DNA from: Chimonanthus salicifolius
Lineage: Eukaryota; Streptophyta; Magnoliopsida; Laurales; Calycanthaceae
NCBI GenBank assembly: GCA_013350335.1
Contig: CM023532.1
Span: 32,737,708 to 32,801,707, forward strand
Length of the DNA: 64,000 nucleotides
Reading direction: 5' to 3'
This document shows, in pieces, positions 23,491 through 35,451 of this stretch (positions are counted from its first letter, which is position 1; each line of letters starts with the position of its first letter). The position numbers and the translations under genes were made by a program. The notes beneath the pieces are model-generated. The model ran no database searches. It was given only the letters and a program-made list of their open reading frames with translations, and was not told the origin of the DNA.

Positions 23491-24100
23491 CTAGTCAGGG
23501 AGGAGCTGTAATCTAGTCAAGCTAGTATGCGAGACATTGAGATCATTGGTGCTGCTCAAAGTCTCAAACATTTCATCCCCTTGTGTAATCCCTTCGTCCT
23601 TACCAGCAGCATGAAGTGGAAGGATATGAAGTCGTACATTGGGCTCCTTCCCAACTTTCCGTGACTGAAGATGATATTTTTTAACAAGTTCCATCTGAAG
23701 ATATATGATGGAAGCTGACCGGGGAAGTAGCTCCACAGGCTCCCCTCTGGGAATAACAATGTGTTCAATGGCCAGTCTAGCTTCCTGCAGAATCAAGAAC
23801 AGTAAAGTTCCATACATCACAAAAATGAAAATTCGTAAAATATGCAAACAGTTGAAACAATCCAACTACAATGCATGCCCCTTGAAGGATATTGGGATAG
23901 ACTATTCCGTTTCTCATTTTTCAATTTGTATCCCTGAGATGCAAACATCGGCATCTCAATTTATAATTATTCTAAAGAAATCTTCAGGCAATTGTGATGT
24001 TAAGATATTATCCATCCATGTAAGGTTCCACTGGACAAACACTCAGATCTCAAAAATCATGCCAAATGTAAGGCATTGGTCGGGTGAACATGGGGTTGTG

Positions 24101-24187
<87 letters not shown>

Positions 24188-26982
24188 ATCAACTTAAGCT
24201 TCCTAAGATTTTATTTACTTTCACCTCTAATGCATCAGTTTTCTCTGAAGACCTGATGTTGTCTTTATCTCCATAATCCTTGAACCCATTGGCATGTTCA
24301 CTCATAAATGCACGAATGGTCTTTATAATCTGCAGTGAAGAGCTTGTCTACAAGCATGTAAAGAGACTGAATCACTTAGAAAGCAATGGCCAATTTATAC
24401 TGATACAAAAATAAAAATACATGCCACCATACCTTTGTTACGTAAATGGGTATGTCATGAGATTTGGCAACTGATTGAATTCTTGAGTTCTTCTTAAGCC
24501 TGGAATTCAAGGCAAGGAATGCATCTGCCTCACTGATATTATCTGTTAATCCGATTGTATCATTCATTCTCAGCTGTTTAATTGCATGCAGCACGCTTGT
24601 CTCTGGGATCTAGAAGAACTTCTAACCCTATAAGTCCGTAACTGAAACTTTTTATAACCAAAGAGTGGTCAAAGGCATCACCTAAAGTTCAAAACGGGAT
24701 ATGACACCAAGCACAATATGCCTGCTATCCCCAGATTTTGTGTTCTATGATTCTGACACCACCTATTTGGATAAAGGAGACAAAATATTTTCCAACTAAT
24801 AAAATGCCATTGAAATTATTTTCCAGGTTTTTAATGCAAAATAAAATTTCAGGTAAGGGCATTTTCATCAATTAGAAAATATGGGGTCCCCTTTATGAAT
24901 ATAGGCAGCGCCCAGATAACAGACCTATTTCCTATTTCATTTTGTAGAATGTCAGAAAGGAAACAAACTTGTCAGAAAAATGCAAATCTTAAAAAAAAAA
25001 AAAGAAAAATGCAACCTTTGAGCTGCATGATAGTCATGTCAACAAGATAATCCAAAAATTTAAGAGATTCCATTTACTTGTGGCATTAGGGAGAGTATGG
25101 GAATAATGGAGTTTCTCATTTATTGCCAATGAGATTGTAAGATGGCCTCAGCCACTGTTCTATCCTTTCACCCCATTTGCCACGAAGCAATGAGTAGGTC
25201 GATAATGGAAGGATATCTTGATCATTTTTTTGTGGACACTCACATTCACTAGCTGATGGATAGTGTGCACATTGATCTTCAATAGAATCTGGTCATTTAT
25301 CAAAGGAATGTGAATATGTGTGCACATATGTGTGGTTTTTTAGGTGATTTAATTATAGAAATCAGACCACATATGCATCTGTGGTTTCCTATGGGATACA
25401 AAACTTACCCCATACACAAAGATACGAATGGGCACTGCATCTTCTACACAACTTTCTGCCATTTCAGTGGAGAATTCAGAAGCAAATTCATCATACCCAT
25501 CCCTTTCATCAATCATTTCTCTGTCACTGGTCATGATGTCTTCTTCTTCGTGAGATCCCACTTCACTTAAAGGTTGTCCTTGTACCGAAACAATTTCATC
25601 TTCAGAACCCTGGGAATTTATCCTGCAGACTTCAAACCTTGGGGACTGACCTGTATCCAACAAAGCAACAGCAGCAATAGTGCATATAAGACAAAGCATC
25701 TGTTAAGAGATAGATGCTAGAAACTGTGGGCCCAGTTTAGAAACGGAAGAATGTTTAAAAAACCACTAGATTAAGGGAGTCCACCTGAAAGAAGAGCATC
25801 AACTGTTGCCTCCAAACTATGATGAACTCGTAACTCAGTCTTGGATAAAATCTCCACACCACTTGTAAATGTTGAAGGTCCTCTCCGCTCAAGCACAGTC
25901 TTCTGGATACCCCTTCTGCTAGCCTCTTCATCCCCTAGTGTGACACTCTTTAAAGCAAGAAAAGTGGCTCAGCATTTTACTTAATGTAATTAACATTATT
26001 GATGAAGTATAATCATTCTCAAAATTAAAAAAAAAAAATGTCATATTAGTAAAGAAGACATTCTCTGGATTAATATCAGAATATGATCCAAGTATAGACC
26101 AATATAGACATTGTTGTGGCAAAACTGTATAGAAGTGCTGCTTTAGACTGGATAAACTTAATTGCAATGAAAACTTTTGGTACTGGTTATTCATTTTTCC
26201 TCAATTCAATCACACATTATTTCTCAAACCTTTCGGTACCAGTTATGGAAACTATCTAAACATCTAAGTGAGTGCCCAATATTGAGGCCATCATGGTTAT
26301 GTGGTTAAGGGCCAATAATTCTGAAACAGACCATAAAACCATAGTCAACAAAACTGCAAGATCTTAAAATTCAATAAATATCATCAATTCATGATATACC
26401 ATCAAAGTCTGGCCCATTCGTTTATGCATTATCTGGATAGAAAGTAGCTGGCCTTTCATGGGGAAGAACTGTGCTAAAATTTCACTCTCTATGAGATCAA
26501 ATCTCACTTCAGTAAGAGTGATAAAGTCACAGAAAATATCATTTGGGCTTATAACGCCTCAAAAAAAAAATTGAAAAATGAAATGCAATGAAAGGGAGAG
26601 AAAAGAAAAAAAGGCTGTTTCCATTCTTACCTTAATAAGGAATCCCAAGTTGAGTATCATAATATCCAAACCAATCAACAGAAGGATCAAAAGATACTTG
26701 AGAAAGTTAAACCATTTGTAGGATTCAATTCATCTTTCATAAGAATTGATCCAAATCATGTATCTCAAGATAATAACAACAGTTAAGAGTTGATGATATC
26801 ATCATCATTGTTGTTACATGGTTAAGAGCACTGATGATAAATCATAATTGAAGCCATATCCCGTTAATCTTGGATCAGACACATTGACAGTTAGACAATA
26901 GATATGTACATGATAAAAAGATATATGCAGTGGGCACATCATCACCAGCATAGCCACTCCCCAGCCCTAGCACCATCCACAC

Positions 26983-27021
<39 letters not shown>

Positions 27022-30000
27022 CTGAATTACCAAATCAATTGGAATCACAAGGCATTATAGTGAACTTCAATCAAAAACATAAAACACACACCACACCATC
27101 TTCAAGAACTCGAGATCTTACAGATCAAAAACATAAGATGCACACATCAAATGAAGTTCATGATTTGCCTAACCTGAATACCTCCAACAAGCATCTCTAA
27201 AGAAGGGTTCATTATCAGGTTCTCAATTGTTACTCCATGAGCAGTAGCAACAAGCTGGATTCCACGCTGTGCAATGGTACTTGCAGCCATTGCTTCAAGT
27301 TTAGTGCCTATTTCATCAATTACAATTACTTCAGGCATATGGTTCTCTACTGCTTCAATCAGAACCTGGACAGTGTGAATAATGAATAAGCATTCAATAA
27401 ACAAAGATAACTAGAAGACTGAATCATAAAACAAAGTTTTTCAGACCATCAATTCTTTAACCAGAGCAGCATGAATGCATGCTTGCACTCCTTTAAATAT
27501 GCAAGGGAGAAACATACATTTCTCATCTGCAGATCACACAGTAAGTAACCTTTCAAGGATTTTCAATGATTTCTAGCATTGCCCCCATTCATCCAGAACC
27601 AAAGATTGAAATGAATTCTAGCATTGCCCCCTTTCATCCACAACAATCAGCTAAATTACCTCAAATAGAGAACGAGAATACAAATCAAGGCACTAGCCTA
27701 CTTTTTATGATCTTTACTATGGATATTGCTTGGTGGAAAGCAACCTTTGAAGTGTAGGTTTGGGTGGATGGGAGGGTGCCGGAGAGGATAGTCTTCAACA
27801 GCCATTGTCCATGACTACAGAATAGAGCTTAACATAAATTTCAGTTGCCAATATTTTCCAACTGTGTAAACATTGCATCCAGGACAATGATCATACAGAC
27901 CTTATGCTGCATATCAGAATCAGGAACTTGCATTCTGCGCGCGGAACCAATTCCTGCATGAGGAATATCACCATCACCACCTATCTCATTAGATGTGTCA
28001 ACAATCATCACCCGTTTCTTATAATCATCTGCAAGCATCCTAGCTATTTCCCTGAAGAAGAAAAATGTGAAGAAATAATCATTTTATAGATTGATAATCT
28101 GTCTATGAAGCAATAATCCTTTTTTATCATGTCAGCCGCAATTCTTATTAAATAAATTTCAATGATATATAAGTTATAAAGAAAAAATCAAGAATAAATA
28201 AAGGATGGGAACAGGATGGGCTGATTGTAGGCAAGCTAGCAGAATATTATGTGAAGAGTGTCACATCAATTAAAGAGGCATTTTTATAAGAGAGCTATTA
28301 GGCCTGCAGAGGTATATGGAGCTGATTGTTGGGCATTTAAGAAAAGGCGAGTAGAAAAAGTAATAGAGACAAAGATCTATATTTTAAAGACATGCATGTG
28401 GTGGACAGTAAAAGAGAGAGAGAAATAAGAGCATTAGAGAATGCGTAAGGATTGCTGCAATAGAAGATGAATGTCATTTGAGATGGTTTTGGCACATCCA
28501 CAAAACAGCCTAGTACAAAGAGTTGAAAGATTACAAGTAGAAGGTACAAGGTGAAGGGAAAGGACATTAAAGACATGGACAGAAATGGTACAACAGGAAA
28601 TGAAAGAATGAGGATGATGAAGAACATGATTCTTTGATAGGGTTGAGTAAAAGGTAGAACTTCAAAAGTGCCAAATAGATGGAACAAACGCTTTAACAAT
28701 GATTACAAGTATGAAAGGGCAATACTAATTAAATATAATTCAAAAAGGTGATTTTCATGGGTAAATAGTGCTGCCCCAACCCGTTGGAATTGTTCTACAT
28801 TATGAAGGAGAAAAATGAACAAGCCAAAATTTTGATGCCCAGTTTAGCTTCATCCCAAGAGAGTTAAATAGTGCAGCAGATGATTTTAGCCAAATTAGGA
28901 TCTGAAAGAGAGAGAAGATCATTTGGTCTCAGGCATTTTGGATCTCTTCCTATAAGTTTTTTATATATTGTCCTAGTGGGACACTCATTTTCTTGTTTCT
29001 GCTTCTTCCCATTGTTTTTAATATAACTTTCATCATATGCTGAAAAAATAGTGCTAAGGGTTCCTTGGTCATGACTGGAGAATGAAAATGGAAACACAAC
29101 GGCACCATACATCCTAAGCTAATTCACAGTAGGTAAAACATTCTATGAATTTTTTGGAAGTTTGAATTGCAATTGCACTCATACATTTAACTGATTGAAT
29201 TGAACGGCCAAAGAAAACCTAATATTAGAAATCTTCTCTTGCTTTAGAGTTGGAAGGACAAGGAATCGTCGACGTTTTCTGTTCTTTATGGAAATTCTAA
29301 TCAACCTCTATAAGTGGAAGCAAAATTATTTCAGTGCTAACTCATAAGATAAGTAAAGAAGAAAATGATGAGGATGTAATGTCTTGATTCTTGACAGGTC
29401 ATGTCAAACAACATACACTTGAAAACATGCATGACATGCAAAATGAAAATACAAAGGGCATTAGGAATTTTATGTCAGAACCAAAATACCCAACTAGATG
29501 GTGCAACCGTGCAAGTCACAATCAATTCATCCCAAGTCTTATGTTCTTTGTCAAAGAAAGTAGTTCATTAAGTGAATCTGACAGGATGCTTTCAGAATAT
29601 TAAAAAGAAGCAAGAACTACTGACCTAATAATTGTAGTCTTTCCAACTCCAGGGGGGCCAATGAGCAACAGAGAACCCCTTTCACTAACCAAATCTCGCA
29701 GCAAATTTGCACTTCCAGATATTGCACGACCAACACGACAAGTTAAACCTATTATTACACCCTTGCGGTTTCTGATAGCACTTACACGATGTAACGTTCG
29801 ACTAATGCCAGCACGGTTGTCTGTGGTGAAGTCACCAACCTGCAGTCAAGCTTCCAGTTAGAGATACTGAATAGGTGTACAATGTTGTGCTCAGGATGTG
29901 TTGGGGATCTGGCATCAAATGATATGCATAAACTTCCCTTGACATGTTGCTTCAGAAAAGATACAATTAATAGCTGTCAGGTCATCTTCGGCACACAGCA

Positions 30001-33000
30001 TCAAATACTGTGCATAAGTTTTCTTCACAGCTCGCTCAGGTAGGGGCAAAACAGCTGAATATTCATTTACCTTAACAATGTGTTGGTACAAAGGAACATA
30101 GAAGAACCATGTGGTTAGTTATATTTTTGGGGTATTCCAAGGGTATATCTCTGCCACATTTTGGCATTTCACCATGTCCCAGTCAGAATCCAAAGACAAA
30201 GGAGGATCATTGCAAGTATCAGGGAGGCAAGTTGAACATAAAAAGCTTTTGTCAAATCCAAATATGAGTACTACATTCAGACATAGGCATTCCCTGTAAG
30301 TGACATGATACAATTCTTGGTTGTAATGACAAATAGGCAAGAATCCACTGGCTATTCTCTCCAAGCACCACGCTGCAATGCATTGCAACGAAGATAGGTA
30401 AGGGCTGGCAGGGTGTTCCTCCCAAGCAATGTGCTACAATATGACCTAGTTGTAGTGAGAAATAGATGTAGGCAGAAGTGCATGGAATTCAAGGAAGTAG
30501 CGCAAAAGTTACACTTAGCATCTTGCAATGTGGGCACTTTTTATAGGGGAAGAAATAGAGTTGGTAAATACTATGAAAGGAGGATAGATATAAAATGTCT
30601 ACAAAAGAAAGTACAGGAAAGAATAACTCAAGAAATGGTGTAGGTATCGTAATTGATCCGGTGCATATGCACTTAAAATGTCTGATTTCCTAATCTATAA
30701 TGAATATAACAACAATGTTGATACTAAAGATAACAAGTAGAAGATGCTAGGAGAAGGGATAAGAAAAACTCAAAATGCTAACCCAAAATAAATGGGACAG
30801 ATGTCTCTCATGATGATGACAAACAACAAGAATAGTAAAAAATGAATACATGATTTTCATTTGCATAGATCCTATTCTCTTCAGATAATAAATATATGAA
30901 AAAGATTTTCTGAGATTCAAGCAAAAAAAATTCTCTAATCAAATAATTATGTTTGCAAATGGACTATATCGTCCCTTTAAAATTGGATCATCACTCAATA
31001 ATTCTTAACCATCCATTGAAGACCATTGATACAACCTCTGAGATGGTCCAATCATCATGGTTTCAAGGTATGATTTATCTACAAGGTCCCCATCTTCCAG
31101 TCGTGAAATGTGCAATTGCAAACCATGTTAGGTTCACCATCAATATTGCCACCTTCATGGATACAGGTTGTAGCTAATGATCAGTGTATAGCATGAACAA
31201 TAACGATCCAACCTATACAGCATATACACTGAGTATCATGTATAATAGATGGTACATCATCATCATCATCATCATCATTGGCAAAATCCCATCTATACGG
31301 GGTTGTCTTTTCAAATTCTATTTCTCCATTTGACTCTATCAGAGACCATAAAGTCAATTACTCCACTATCTATCATGTCTTTATCCATTCCTTCCATAAT
31401 ATTCATCATTTTACATCTCCTCCATGTGATACCATGTAGAATAACATACAGAGAATATAGTGTCTTCCTTAATCAAGGAGAGATCCTATGATTTATATTT
31501 ATAGAGAAAACATAATACAAATAAAGAAGGTAAAATAAATACAAATAAGGTAAAATCAAATAAAAAGGGAAAGCCCCAACCTTAAATATATCTCAACATC
31601 AACTCTACATACATATATAATAGAAGGTATCACACCTCAAAATGATGATGATGGTGGTGAAATCAACAAAGATGAATGTACCCATCGACAAAATTCACCC
31701 TATATCATTTTTTTGATAGTAGGTTGATCAATGTGAACCCTTCAAATACCTCTAAACCTAACTCTCCACTTTTAATTGTGCACCCTAATTTGGCAACCAT
31801 CCGATTGACATCCATCACAGGATTATAACCCTGTCAATAGTATGGTGAAGCTTAGGGACCATCACATCAATGGCAAGGGTAGGTTGTGCTTCCTTGTTGG
31901 ATTAAAATCCACTCATTATTGACTAGTAAGGTCCAGGTTTGGGTTGAACTTCCTTCACCAAAGCTGAAGCCCATTCATATTATCAAAGCCCAAGCTTGTT
32001 GAAGCCCATTAGGCTCTATACGCTTAACCCCAACTGCCCATTTAAACAACTTAAAACCATGAGCCATCCATTTGCCAATTTTTAGACAAGCAAATATTTA
32101 AGATTGTTCCTCATTTAAAGCCCACTTCAGGCCCATTTCAAATTTCTTTTTTTTCTTTTTTTTTTGAAAGTTAAATTTCAATGTGACATCTATCACTCTT
32201 CTAAATTAACAAAGTACAATTAACACTAATGAGGGAAAAAAAAGGCTACAATGATGATTATGACAATGAGAGAAAGATTGATAAAGCAATACCATTTTTA
32301 TTAACAAAAATCTATCACACAAATTAATCATGTACTCCATTCAAGTATTTAAAAGTCATCAATATTCCATAAAAACAGGCCAAAAAGCCCAATGGGCTTT
32401 TCCATTTATGGACAGGCTGAAAAAACATGACCAACTCCTATAGTTACTATTTGAAGCCCATACAACGACTCCGTGCTCAAACTAGAAATTATCCTTGTGA
32501 ACCAGTTCGTTCTAAATTGGAGAACTAATTCTTTATAGGTCTCATTTTAGATGATGATGATGATGAGTTGGTTTGGAAGATTTACACTTGTAAAAACATT
32601 TTTCGAAATTCAACTTGAATGAATCATTCAAAGTATGCTATTATAGGCTAATAACTGTCCATATGACTTGAGCTTAATCAAATGTGACTATCTCCAAATG
32701 GATATGAATCCATTCATCAGAAAGTTAGTCTTTTGAACTAGTTCACAACCGATATTTTTTCTGCTCAGACCCGTGAACAAGAAGTTCACCAGTCTTAGGC
32801 CAAATTATCAGATTCAATAGTAATTTTAGAAAATTTCCATCTTGAAGCTTTTTTGATAGACTTGTGTCTATGATCATTAGTGCCCAATCAGTGGAAACAT
32901 TTTATGAAAAATTGCCCTCCAAAATGAAAATGAATTCCCAAGAAAAGTTACTTTCCAGGTTTGGGGAGGAATTTAATGATTCAATCACATACCCGCGACA

Positions 33001-33475
33001 TGGCGTGTTCCAGGTCTTGAAAGGTGATGGGCAGATGAGATAGAATGAAATCACCAGAGGGAAATCGGGCTAAAGGATTCCGGCCCAAATCCATCACTAT
33101 CTCGATCAAGTGGTGAATCTCCGGATGTTCGCTCACCTTCCGCCTCATCTCTTCCGGTAGTAGCACCAGCAGTCGATTCAATTCTATATCAAAATCACCA
33201 TCATCATCACCGTCACCATCATCAAACGTGGCGGAAGATCGCCCAGGGGAAGAATGGAAATAAGGGCTCAGATGCCTTGTTGGGGATTCGGTAATGGAGG
33301 GAGAATTACGGTTTGGGAAGAGTTTTGAATTGTAAGAACAGAAGGGTAGGGACTGAAGCGAAGCAGTTTTCCATTGGAATGAACAATTGAGATTGAGTTT
33401 GGGGATTCGATGGGGAAGAAGCTGTTGAAGCATTGGAGAGAAGAGCGGTTTTGGGGTGAGCGCTAACGTGCGCAT
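23491..33475 (-). CDS. SPD1: plastid Ycf45/SpoIIIAA-type AAA ATPase with R3H domain, SPD1-like
   Basis: Nine exons, minus strand: 33475-32993, 29839-29625, 28051-27901, 27365-27174, 25947-25785, 25650-25409, 24609-24433, 24347-24225, 23784-23491. All introns are GT-AG. The join is 2040 nt, in frame, giving 679 residues. Residues 1 to about 60 are basic and Ser/Pro-rich, like a plastid transit peptide. The ATPase core runs from about 162 to 400, with Walker [10 protein letters not shown] (222-230), a [12 protein letters not shown] stretch (253-264), Walker B VIVIDEIG (296-303) and TAHG (324-327). An acidic linker covers about 420-470. The C terminus (583 to about 640, [13 protein letters not shown] to VRLHILP) is an R3H nucleic-acid-binding domain. 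This is the cyanobacterial/algal Ycf45 layout; in Arabidopsis the nuclear homologue is SEEDLING PLASTID DEVELOPMENT 1. The exon 8 donor could instead be at 24219, adding two codons, and the exon 7 acceptor could lie six bases further in. CHLI starts 1.7 kb away in the opposite direction. Confidence 0.85.
24106..24187. repeat. (AT)n followed by (GA)n microsatellite in SPD1-like intron 8
   Basis: About 29 AT dinucleotides then about 12 GA dinucleotides. It starts only about 38 bp inside the intron from the exon 8 donor, so length changes lie close to a splice site. Confidence 0.95.
26985..27019. repeat. (GA)n microsatellite in SPD1-like intron 4
   Basis: About 17 uninterrupted GA units within the intron between exons 4 and 5. 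Confidence 0.95.
28230..28720 (+). mobile_element. RTE-type LINE fragment (end of reverse-transcriptase ORF) in SPD1-like intron 2
   Basis: The plus strand reads, with stops and frameshifts, as the familiar C-terminal segment of plant RTE-like LINE polyproteins: a [14 protein letters not shown] start, a VIETK-like stretch, [10 protein letters not shown] (family LRWFGHVQRR) and a [18 protein letters not shown] run. It is antisense to SPD1 and dead. Confidence 0.6.
30380..30840 (+). mobile_element. internally deleted RTE-type LINE in SPD1-like intron 1
   Basis: About 30490-30640 translates as [20 protein letters not shown] then [12 protein letters not shown], corresponding to the start of the endonuclease domain (family GTWNVGTLTG then RRIDIMCLQET). 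Shortly after comes a 3'-end-like stretch (acccaaaataaatgggacag, atgatgatgacaaac). The central reverse transcriptase is missing. Confidence 0.55.
31240..31500 (-). mobile_element. RTE-type LINE 3'-end fragment with (CAT)n tail
   Basis: On the minus strand, ccgtatagatgggattttgcc runs into (ATG)n (plus strand (CAT)n at 31257-31279), a form seen at the 3' ends of plant RTE LINEs. It lies in SPD1-like intron 1. Confidence 0.45.
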
Positions 33476-35180
33476 GAATGCGCAGCGGGTTGTGGATTAC
33501 GAGCTATTTCAGTGTCCGTACTCAGTTCGGACGTTGAAACTTCAGCCTCTCGTAGGTTTCGCGCTCTTGCCAGGGCAGAAACAAAATGGGTTGCCGGATT
33601 GGGTTCTTTATTTATTTTAAATTTAAATAAGTTAATTAATTTAATCTAAATTTATTTATTTATTCTATTGAATGCTATCATCTATTTAATATAAATCAAA
33701 CCCTACTTATTTAAAGTCATTACCTATTTAAAATTATTCTAGAAAATGGGAAAACATATCACTTCCAACATTTCAACATAAAAAAAAATATAAAAATCTT
33801 CAAAACATGCTTGTTGAAGTCCCTTTTTAAAATTAATTTTTTATAATATCTTTTAAAAGTCAATTATTTGGACAAAATGACCCTTAGACCTACTTTTGAA
33901 ACTTAATTTTAATCTTTTTTTTTTGGACGAAGAACACATGTTATCTCTCTCCAAAAATATTAAGTATGACTCTGAATACATGCAATCTTTAACAAAAACC
34001 TATTTTTAATTAAATAGAGAAAAATACAATAAACTTGAGTTTTGTGAGAGAAATTAACTATAATACATATAATAAGTTATTAGAATATTAATATTCATAT
34101 AATATATTATATTTCTATTTATTTAAAGGCTTCCATACAATGAAATGTACACATTATACTTATGAATCTCATGTTGGACAAACCCGTTTTTCGATGTAAA
34201 ACTAATGACTATCTACCGACCTGCATAATGTCCATTACAATCCCTCTATTTATAAACTAGAATCGTCTTCAACTCTAGATATTATTTTGTAACCATCTGC
34301 CCCTCATATTGTATGGATATTATTTGCTTTATCCATTCATGCTAACAACAATTTTATTTTTTCCAAGTTTGCCTAGAAAAAAAGACTGTCAAATATAAAG
34401 TGTAAGCATCTTATTTATAAACTCCGCGTTAGACGAATCTATTTTTGATATGAGACTAATGATCACCTACTGTGATAGTATACGAGTGTTATACTTTGTC
34501 AATATCTTACACTCCCATGTACACCTACCTAAATTCGACGATCACATATTCATTTTAATACGGTGCTACACACCAAAAAGCCATGAGCTAAGCCCTCCAA
34601 GTTAGACATGATTTAAACTATGAAAACTTAAAATTTTAATTCAATTCAAAATAAGTAAGATGTTAAGAAAACTTAATTTAACTAGTTGACTTGCAAGATT
34701 GAAACCCTATCCAATCATTGAATTATTAAATCATAATTTAAATGCTTCAATATACCTGAACTCATCTCCATCGTTCAATTTGATCACACTTAGGATATAC
34801 CCATATTTCAATTTAAATCTTTTATTTTTATAGAAATCTTATTCATGCACGGGTCAGATTTCGCCACGTCTGGTTTGTGGGGTTCACTTAAAACCATAGT
34901 TACAATCTGTTCGATACAGGTTTGTCAGTTTCCTTAAAAGTGATTGGTTTTACAGTGTTTTCTGAGAAAACTACTTTCCAAGTTTCCAGCAAATCTAGTG
35001 GGAGTGGCACACCAAACAGCAGATAAGTGGCCCCTTTTCCATCCTCTCGTCCCACATAAAGAAGAAATCGGACTGAGAGAATCGAGAATTCTATCCTCTT
35101 ATCCTTCTACGTCAAAAAATCACAGAGAAGAAGAAGAAGAAGAAGAAGACGAAGAAGAAGAAGAAGAAATTTTCCAACTT
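33476..35180. promoter_or_regulatory. shared upstream region of divergent SPD1-like and CHLI genes
   Basis: 1.7 kb between two start codons pointing away from each other. Near CHLI there is a light-responsive I-box core GATAAG at 35022-35027 and another on the minus strand at 35098-35103, plus a G-box-like gccacgtc near 34864. No strong TATA box is evident for either gene. The middle (about 33,600-34,800) is very AT-rich and featureless. Motif roles are inferred from consensus only. Confidence 0.45.
35126..35169. repeat. (GAA)n tract in the CHLI 5' leader
   Basis: A nearly perfect run of GAA with one GAC unit, ending 11 bp before the CHLI start codon. Purine-rich GAA leaders are common in plant genes, and it is length-variable by nature. 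Confidence 0.9.
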
Positions 35181-35404
35181 ATGGCGGCATTGCTTGGCGC
35201 CCCTTCTTCAGCTTTAGCTGTTTTCGCCTCTTCAAAGATCTCTTCTTCCGCTGCCAAACCTCTTACTCCCTCGCTTGCTCAAAATCCTGGTAATGAAATG
35301 GAAAATATAGAGAAAACCCAAATCTTTTCTTTATCTATTCTTTACTTTTCCGCTCTTCTTTCCCCTTTTTCTCACTTCCTTTGGAATTTACATTCAATTG
35401 AAGT

Positions 35405-35451
<47 letters not shown>

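Noticed and set aside
23705..24256. 183-codon plus-strand frame opposite SPD1-like exons 8-9
   Set aside because: It is antisense to supported exons and contains translated (AT)n and (GA)n repeats.
34944..35180. N-terminal extension of CHLI with an acidic Glu run
   Set aside because: The frame is open upstream but has no ATG before 35181. The Glu run is simply the translated (GAA)n leader, and the protein from 35181 starts with a normal transit peptide.
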